Assembly (NCBI GenBank): GCA_002437495.1
Contig: DJQA01000008.1
Coordinates: forward strand, 1-64,000
DNA from: Prevotellaceae bacterium UBA6398
GTDB lineage: Bacteria; Bacteroidota; Bacteroidia; Bacteroidales; Bacteroidaceae
Direction of reading: 5' to 3'
DNA length: 64,000 nucleotides
Shown in pieces: positions 59,468 to 64,000 of the stretch. The first letter of the stretch is position 1, and every line of letters begins with the position of its first letter. Below the pieces are notes generated by a model, which worked only from the letters and a program-made list of their open reading frames with translations, made no database searches and was not told the origin of the DNA. Position numbers and translations under genes: made by a program.

Positions 59468-60808
59468 ATGGCTGCTAAAAAACTTATGTCTGTGCTTGGA
59501 GCCGGCGAAAGTGGCGTGGGTGCCGCCGTGCTGGCGCAGAAAAAGGGCTACGATGTCTATGTTTCCGACTCAGGGACAATAAAGCCCAAATACAAGGAAA
59601 TGCTCGAACGCTACGGACTGAGATACGATGAAGGCAAACACAACGAGGAATTAATACTTTCCTCGACAGAAGTTGTTAAAAGCCCCGGGATACCCAAGGA
59701 AGCCCCCATCGTGAGAAAAATAATGGCCAAAGGCATTAATATAATATCCGAAATAGAACTTGCCGGACGCTACACAAACGCCAGAATGATATGCATAACC
59801 GGCAGCAACGGTAAAACCACCACCACATCGCTTGTTTACCACATTCTGAAGTCGGCCGGATACAACGTGGGGCTTGCCGGTAACATCGGACGCAGCCTCG
59901 CATTACAGGTGGCAGAGGAAAACTTTGACCATTACGTCATAGAGCTGTCTTCGTTCCAACTCGACAATATGTATGACTTCCGCGCAAACGTTGCCGTGCT
60001 ACTGAATATCACCCCCGACCATCTTGACCGTTACGACTTCAAATTCCAAAACTACGTTGACGCAAAAATGCGTGTCATACAGAACCAAACCGAAGACGAT
60101 GCTTTTGTATATTGGATGGACTCGCCTGTGATTGCCGCTGAACTTAAAAAATACGACATCAAGAGCCGCACATTCCCATTCTCGGCCATAAAGAAAGACG
60201 GCGCGATAGCCTACGCCGAAAAGGACGAATACATAATCGAGCAACCCACGCCTTTCAACATGGAACTTGAATCGCTTTCGCTCACAGGCAAACACAACCT
60301 ATACAACTCCCTCGCGGCGGGCATCACCGCCAAGCTTGCCGGGGTCAGCAATGCCGACCTCCGCAAAAGCCTGTCCGATTTTCCCGGTGTGGAGCACCGC
60401 CTGGAAAAGGTTACAAAAGTACGCGGCGTGCAATACATAAATGATTCCAAGGCCACCAATGTTGACGCCTGCTGGTATGCACTCGATAGCATGACAACGC
60501 CCGTGGTGCTTATACTCGGCGGCAAGGACAAAGGCAACGACTACACCCCCATAAAGGAAATGGTAAGGAAAAAATGCCGTGCGCTTGTGTATCTTGGAGC
60601 CGACAACACCAAACTACACAAAGAGTTCGATGCCCTCGGAGTGCCGGTTGTCGACACCCACGACATGAACACCTGCGTTAGCGAATGCTACAGGCTGGCA
60701 CAGCCCGGCGACACTGTGTTGCTAAGTCCATGCTGCGCAAGCTTCGACCTTTTCCACAACATGGAGGAGCGCGGCGAACTCTTCAAAAAAGCCGTCAAGG
60801 CACTTTGA
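59468..60808 (+). CDS. murD: UDP-MurNAc-L-alanine:D-glutamate ligase
   Basis: The 446-aa cytoplasmic Mur ligase adds D-Glu to UDP-MurNAc-L-Ala. The N-terminal Rossmann-type domain starts VLGAGESGVGAAVLAQKKGY; the central ATPase domain has ITGSNGKTTTTSLVYHIL and ELSSFQLDNM and NITPDHLDRYD; the C-terminal domain has GVEHRLEKV and the NDSKATN motif, then ILGGKDKGNDY and LLSPCCASFDLF. It lies 27 bp after mraY and 34 bp before ftsW. Length and motif set are normal. Confidence 0.96.
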   Translation: MAAKKLMSVLGAGESGVGAAVLAQKKGYDVYVSDSGTIKPKYKEMLERYGLRYDEGKHNEELILSSTEVVKSPGIPKEAPIVRKIMAKGINIISEIELAGRYTNARMICITGSNGKTTTTSLVYHILKSAGYNVGLAGNIGRSLALQVAEENFDHYVIELSSFQLDNMYDFRANVAVLLNITPDHLDRYDFKFQNYVDAKMRVIQNQTEDDAFVYWMDSPVIAAELKKYDIKSRTFPFSAIKKDGAIAYAEKDEYIIEQPTPFNMELESLSLTGKHNLYNSLAAGITAKLAGVSNADLRKSLSDFPGVEHRLEKVTKVRGVQYINDSKATNVDACWYALDSMTTPVVLILGGKDKGNDYTPIKEMVRKKCRALVYLGADNTKLHKEFDALGVPVVDTHDMNTCVSECYRLAQPGDTVLLSPCCASFDLFHNMEERGELFKKAVKAL

Positions 60809-60842
60809 ACGACATAAAAAAGCGGGGGGAACTCATCAAACA

Positions 60843-62177
60843 ATGAAGAAACTATCCAGACTTTTCCTGGGCGACCGTGTTATATGGTTCGTGTTTTTCG
60901 CGCTCTGCATAGTATCTGTGGTAGAGGTGTTCAGCGCACTTAGCCGCCTTACCTACGAAAGCGGCAGTTTTATCGGTCCTATAGCCCACCATGTTGCATT
61001 CTTGCTAATGGGCCTGGTGGTGGTGCTTATTGTTCACCGCCTGCCGTGCAGAGTGTTCAGAATAATTCTGCCCTTTGCCGTGCTGTTTTCCATTGTTCTG
61101 CTCGTGCTGCTGCTATCGGGCTTCGGCATAACGCTCAACGGCGCATCAAGGTGGTTCAACTTCTTCGGAATACCGCTACAGCCCTCGGAGATTGCAAAGG
61201 GAACAATGATAATATACACAGCCTTGGTACTTTCGTGGAACCAAACCGAAAAAGGCGCGGCGCCCGGAACGTTCAAGCTTATATTCATCCCCACCGTGGT
61301 GATATGCGGCCTCATTGCGCCCGAAAACCTGTCAACTGCCATTCTTTTATTTCTGGTAATTACGCTCATGATGTTTATTGGTCGCATATCAGCCATAACC
61401 TTGGGCAAAATGTTTGGAGTAATAGCAATAGCATCCTCAATACTGGTAAGCTCGCTGCTGGCTCTAAACAAGGAGCAGGCAATGGCCATAGGAAAGATGC
61501 CATTCGGGAAACGTGTGCCAACATGGAAAAACCGCATTGAAAGCGTGATAGACGGCAAAACGAAAAAACTATCGCCAAAAGATTTCGACATTGATGCCGA
61601 TGCACAAAAAGGACACGCAAACATAGCCATAGCAACAAGCAATATTATAGGTAAAGGACCGGGCAACTCGGTGCAGCGCGACTTTATTCCTCATGCCTAT
61701 AGCGACTTTATATATGCCATTATAGTCGAGGAACTCGGTTTTGCAGGTGCTGCCTGCGTTATGTTGCTATATATACTACTGCTACTGCGTGTGGGCTACA
61801 TAGCCCGCAACTTCAAGGAAAGCAGTTTCCCGCCGTTTCTCGCAATGGGGCTTGCGCTTCTCATAGTGGTACAGGCGTTGGCAAACATGTTCGTGGCCAC
61901 AGGACCGTTTGTAACCGGGCAACCACTGCCGCTTATCTCAAGCGGCGGCACATCAACCCTCGTCAACTGCGCTTACATAGGCATGATACTAAGCGTGAGC
62001 CGGCTTGCAAAGAAGCAGGAGCGCAAACGCAAGGTCGCCGCCATTGCCGCACCACACACCGTTGAGAAACCGAAACCGGCTAACGATGCACCCGAGTATA
62101 TACCGCCCGCCGAACAGACGGCAAGGGAAATAGCATCCGCCGACTTCGGCAACGACAAAGATGACAAACAGGAATAA
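60843..62177 (+). CDS. ftsW: Septal peptidoglycan polymerase FtsW
   Basis: The 444-aa SEDS-family membrane protein polymerises glycan strands at the septum with FtsI. About ten membrane segments are visible, with LNGASRWFNFFGIPLQPSEI (the SEDS GA.RW and QPSE blocks), the large periplasmic loop containing DADAQKGHANIAIATSNIIG, the catalytic-loop region and the C-terminal GQPLPLISSGGTSTLVNCAY. A hydrophilic tail of about 60 residues (Lys, Pro, Glu, Asp-rich) extends beyond the last segment. It is the last gene of the cluster here: murG, murC, ftsQ, ftsA and ftsZ do not follow. Confidence 0.95.
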   Translation: MKKLSRLFLGDRVIWFVFFALCIVSVVEVFSALSRLTYESGSFIGPIAHHVAFLLMGLVVVLIVHRLPCRVFRIILPFAVLFSIVLLVLLLSGFGITLNGASRWFNFFGIPLQPSEIAKGTMIIYTALVLSWNQTEKGAAPGTFKLIFIPTVVICGLIAPENLSTAILLFLVITLMMFIGRISAITLGKMFGVIAIASSILVSSLLALNKEQAMAIGKMPFGKRVPTWKNRIESVIDGKTKKLSPKDFDIDADAQKGHANIAIATSNIIGKGPGNSVQRDFIPHAYSDFIYAIIVEELGFAGAACVMLLYILLLLRVGYIARNFKESSFPPFLAMGLALLIVVQALANMFVATGPFVTGQPLPLISSGGTSTLVNCAYIGMILSVSRLAKKQERKRKVAAIAAPHTVEKPKPANDAPEYIPPAEQTAREIASADFGNDKDDKQE

Positions 62178-62253
62178 GCCCGCAAGGGCGGACGGCTTTT
62201 TCACGTTGCGGAACAAAATATACGCTACATTGTGCGGTTAATTTTAATTTCTT

Positions 62254-62261
62254 TATATTTG
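62254..62261 (+). promoter_or_regulatory. -7 box for the outer-membrane protein gene
   Basis: TATATTTG matches TAnnTTTG; a TTG at 62230-62232 lies 21 bp upstream. The gene is therefore transcribed separately from ftsW. Confidence 0.55.
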
Positions 62262-62297
62262 CATTGGTAAATTATTAATCATCAACAAATTTAAATT

Positions 62298-62921
62298 ATG
62301 AAGAAACTCCTTTTGTCCCTTTTTGCCGCCCTATCTCTTGGCGGAGTAGCAACCACACACGCCCAAGTTAATTTTGGAATCGTGGGTGGTTTGAACGTTT
62401 CAAAACTATCATCCTACGACAAAGGCAAGCTGTTCGCGTCCGAAAACCGCGCCGGTTGGTTTGTAGGCCCCAAGGTGTGGGTAAAAGTGCCACTTGTCGG
62501 GCTTGGCGTCAATGCCGCCGTGGAATACAACCAGCGCCGACTTTACGGAGAGGTGAAAAACAGCGATGGAACGCTTTCGAAGGCCGACTACTACAAGAGC
62601 ATTGAAATTCCGGTAAACCTGCGCTACAGCATAGGCCTTGCATCGCTCGCATCGGTTTACGCCGAAACCGGCCCGCAGTTCGGTTTCACAGTAGGCGACA
62701 AAACACCTTCGGAAATAATCGAGTTCAAGTCATCTAACGTAACATGGAACGTAGGATTAGGTGTGCGCCTTGTTAAACACCTGGAAATCGGTGCCACATA
62801 CAACATAGCCATCAGCAACTTCGGAGACATACACCTGCCCGTTATTTCGGACGTTGCCAAAAACGCCAAGAGCGACTTCAAAACCAACTCATGGCAGGTT
62901 TCGGCCGCTTACCTTTTCTGA
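62298..62921 (+). CDS. Outer-membrane beta-barrel protein (PorT-like family)
   Basis: The 207-aa protein has a signal peptide (MKKLLLSLFAALSLGGVATT, ending HAQ about residue 23) and a mature domain of alternating hydrophobic and polar residues ending in aromatic SWQVSAAYLF, as expected for an eight-stranded outer-membrane barrel. NFGIVGGLNVSKLSSYD and VNLRYSIGLASLASVYAETG-like strands fit the Bacteroidota outer-membrane beta-barrel family. The specific role is unknown. It has its own promoter and a terminator, so it is not part of the cell-wall operon. Confidence 0.82.
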   Translation: MKKLLLSLFAALSLGGVATTHAQVNFGIVGGLNVSKLSSYDKGKLFASENRAGWFVGPKVWVKVPLVGLGVNAAVEYNQRRLYGEVKNSDGTLSKADYYKSIEIPVNLRYSIGLASLASVYAETGPQFGFTVGDKTPSEIIEFKSSNVTWNVGLGVRLVKHLEIGATYNIAISNFGDIHLPVISDVAKNAKSDFKTNSWQVSAAYLF

Positions 62922-62958
62922 CACAGTTAATACACAATACACATAAATCTTGATTCAT

Positions 62959-62992
62959 CCCCGCCCTTGCCAACAAGCGCGGGGACTTTTTT
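62959..62992 (+). terminator. Terminator of the outer-membrane protein gene
   Basis: CCCCGC (62959-62964) pairs with GCGGGG (62979-62984), followed by ACTTTTTT. Confidence 0.7.
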
Positions 62993-63066
62993 ATAACGCA
63001 CAACGGCTCGGTGGATTTTCAGTGGGAATAAGCAAATAAGTTGGCAAAGCCGTATAACGTAAAATG

Positions 63067-63229
63067 TAGTTTTCGGGAAACTTTGGAAAGGATGGGCAAT
63101 TTGGGGTTTGCGGAAATTGTAGAAGGGTATGGCATGCGCCCTGTACACCATCGCCCGACCCATACAGCACCCCGCCGCCATAACATAGCATAATTTTCGC
63201 ACTTCGGGCGTATGCCATACGCCCCTACG
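63067..63229 (+). repeat. Residual composite repeat with two palindromes
   Basis: ATGTAGTTTTCGGG at 63064-63077 is the end of a lost array; the linker GGCAATTTGGGGTTTGCGG follows, then a decayed palindrome (63123-63141, AGGGTATGGCATGCGCCC) and a perfect one (GGGCGTATGCCATACGCCC, 63206-63224). The spacing of the two palindromes (about 65 bp between) matches the pair at 27338 and 27421. Confidence 0.75.
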
Positions 63230-63327
63230 GCGGTGCGATTCCTTAATTGATTGTTCATTGGATTTTATGATATAGCTGTATGCTGAAACTCAAAATATCG
63301 CACAGCAATATTATACATTAAACAAAG

Positions 63328-63364
63328 CATCCCCGCAGCCCGTTTGGAACTGCGGGGATGTTTT
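63328..63364. terminator. Terminator, probably of the partial surface-protein gene
   Basis: CATCCCCGCAG (63328-63338) pairs perfectly with CTGCGGGGATG (63350-63360). TTTT follows on the plus strand and CTTTGTTT on the minus strand, so it may serve either direction. Confidence 0.6.
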
Positions 63365-63404
63365 ACATGCTCTGTGGATTTTTCAATACAGAAGAGTAAG
63401 TTTT

Positions 63405-63510
63405 TTATGGTCAGATGCGGTTGTAATTATATCTGATGTAATTTTTTCTACATAGGACATAGTTTTTTCTACATGGGACGTAGTTTTTTCTACATCAAAT
63501 GTGGTTTTTA
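63405..63510 (+). repeat. 21-bp dyad array, copy 10: longest array
   Basis: Full units start at 63427, 63448, 63469 and 63490, all exactly 21 bp; CTACATAGGACATAG and CTACATGGGACGTAG are each followed by TTTTTT. A partial unit with GGTCAGATG precedes them. It lies between the hairpin at 63328 and the 3' end of the minus-strand gene. Confidence 0.9.
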
Positions 63511-63526
63511 TAACCGCATTGAGCTC

Positions 63527-64000
63527 TTACTTTATCAGAACCTTCTCCCTGCCTATGATGTATAAGCCCTTTCCAAGGCCTTTCTTTGCATCGGCAGCCT
63601 TTACGTTGTGCCTCACGGGCACTCCCTCAATCGTGTAAACGTCAACGGTTGTGTTGAGCTTGCCCACGGCTTCCTTAATCTTGTTGAGTATGCCGCCGCC
63701 AAGCGTGCTTATCACCAAGTCGGGAGTTCCCTCTGCGGTCTGTATCAAGCCCGGGCTGATGTAGCCGCTGTGAGCATTAACAGAAGCTTTCGTCTTACCA
63801 TCGGAAACCATGAGCGCGTTACCGCTGAAGTAGCCGTATCCGGCATCCGCGAGCTTGCATCCGTTAAACGCGGCAACAAGTCCGTTAACAGTGTCGCCCT
63901 TGATGCTTAGGTCGGCAGGAGTTTCAAACATTAGTGTAACCTTTGGCTCACCCTTCTCGTATAGCGTTGTGTCGCCGGTAACGAGTATGAACGGTTCGCC
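63527..64000 (-). CDS. Partial CDS: C-terminal part of a secreted or surface protein
   Basis: The frame runs open from the window edge (start of the visible part reads EPFILVTGDTTLYEKGEPKV) to a stop at 63527, 157 residues. An internal Met at 63931 is not the true start, since the frame continues in a beta-rich style beyond it. The final part, DVYTIEGVPVRHNVKAADAK followed by KGLGKGLYIIGREKVLIK, resembles the C-terminal sorting-type modules of Bacteroidota surface proteins (a VYxxxG, R, GLxKGxYIIxxxK pattern), though a type IX secretion assignment is not secure. No enzyme domain is visible in the fragment. Confidence 0.7.
   Translation of the reverse strand, partial: GEPFILVTGDTTLYEKGEPKVTLMFETPADLSIKGDTVNGLVAAFNGCKLADAGYGYFSGNALMVSDGKTKASVNAHSGYISPGLIQTAEGTPDLVISTLGGGILNKIKEAVGKLNTTVDVYTIEGVPVRHNVKAADAKKGLGKGLYIIGREKVLIK

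Noticed and set aside
14871..63510. Arrays as CRISPR loci
   Set aside because: The repeats are directly adjacent with no unique spacers of 30 bp or so, each array has only three to five units, and no cas gene is present.
1..64000. tRNA, rRNA and other standard RNA genes
   Set aside because: I looked for T-loop-like GGTTCGAATCC patterns and conserved rRNA, tmRNA and RNase P segments by eye and found none in spacers. A covariance-model scan would settle it.

Overview
The window reads as chromosomal DNA of a Bacteroidota bacterium, order Bacteroidales. Evidence: promoter -7 boxes of the TAnnTTTG type instead of TATAAT, no strong Shine-Dalgarno sequences, a glycine-lipid acyltransferase pair, a fused SecDF, GH78 and GH2 enzymes with signal peptides, an FtsI with a C-terminal PASTA domain, and a MurE with the DNPR motif of meso-diaminopimelate enzymes. 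Genus cannot be settled from the sequence. I saw no rRNA, tRNA, insertion sequence, prophage or CRISPR array.

Layout. 0-6 kb: Xaa-Pro aminopeptidase (minus), the glycine-lipid genes glsA-glsB, and two tandem paralogous secreted esterases. 6.6-14.7 kb: an L-rhamnose operon (rhaB, a GH78 alpha-L-rhamnosidase, rhaA, rhaT, rhaD) that would release rhamnose, import it and cut it to DHAP and lactaldehyde. 16-22 kb: a giant 2-hydroxyacyl-CoA dehydratase activase fusion, a TetR regulator and a CDF metal exporter. 22-27 kb: pckA and the anaerobic ribonucleotide reductase pair nrdD-nrdG. 27.7-33.2 kb: rnr, rpsO, typA and an HU gene. 33-42.7 kb: rhomboid protease, an endonuclease/exonuclease/phosphatase protein, secDF, a SIMPL protein with dusB, an SGNH hydrolase and a DUF1080 protein. 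43-50.5 kb: gltX-waaA-marC, eno and a GH2 enzyme. 50.5-52 kb: a low-GC pair of small secreted proteins behind a long, highly structured leader. 52.5-62.2 kb: the division and cell-wall cluster mraZ-rsmH-ftsL-ftsI-murE-mraY-murD-ftsW, which stops after ftsW. 62.3-64 kb: an outer-membrane beta-barrel protein and the 3' end of a surface-protein gene.

The most unusual signal is a dispersed intergenic element present about ten times in 64 kb. Its core is an array of three to five 15-bp dyads (CTAYRTC-N-GAYRTAG) separated by 6-bp T tracts, at a constant 21-bp spacing (two helical turns) in every copy. Several copies carry the same left flank and, on the other side, a GC-rich palindrome (GGGCGTATGCCATACGCCC). 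It is never inside a gene or operon and nearly always follows the 3' end of a transcription unit. A second candidate is the roughly 290-nt structured leader at 51.6-51.9 kb. Likely regulatory sites include four 10-bp MraZ boxes before mraZ and a perfect 14-bp palindrome at the start of the activase-TetR operon.
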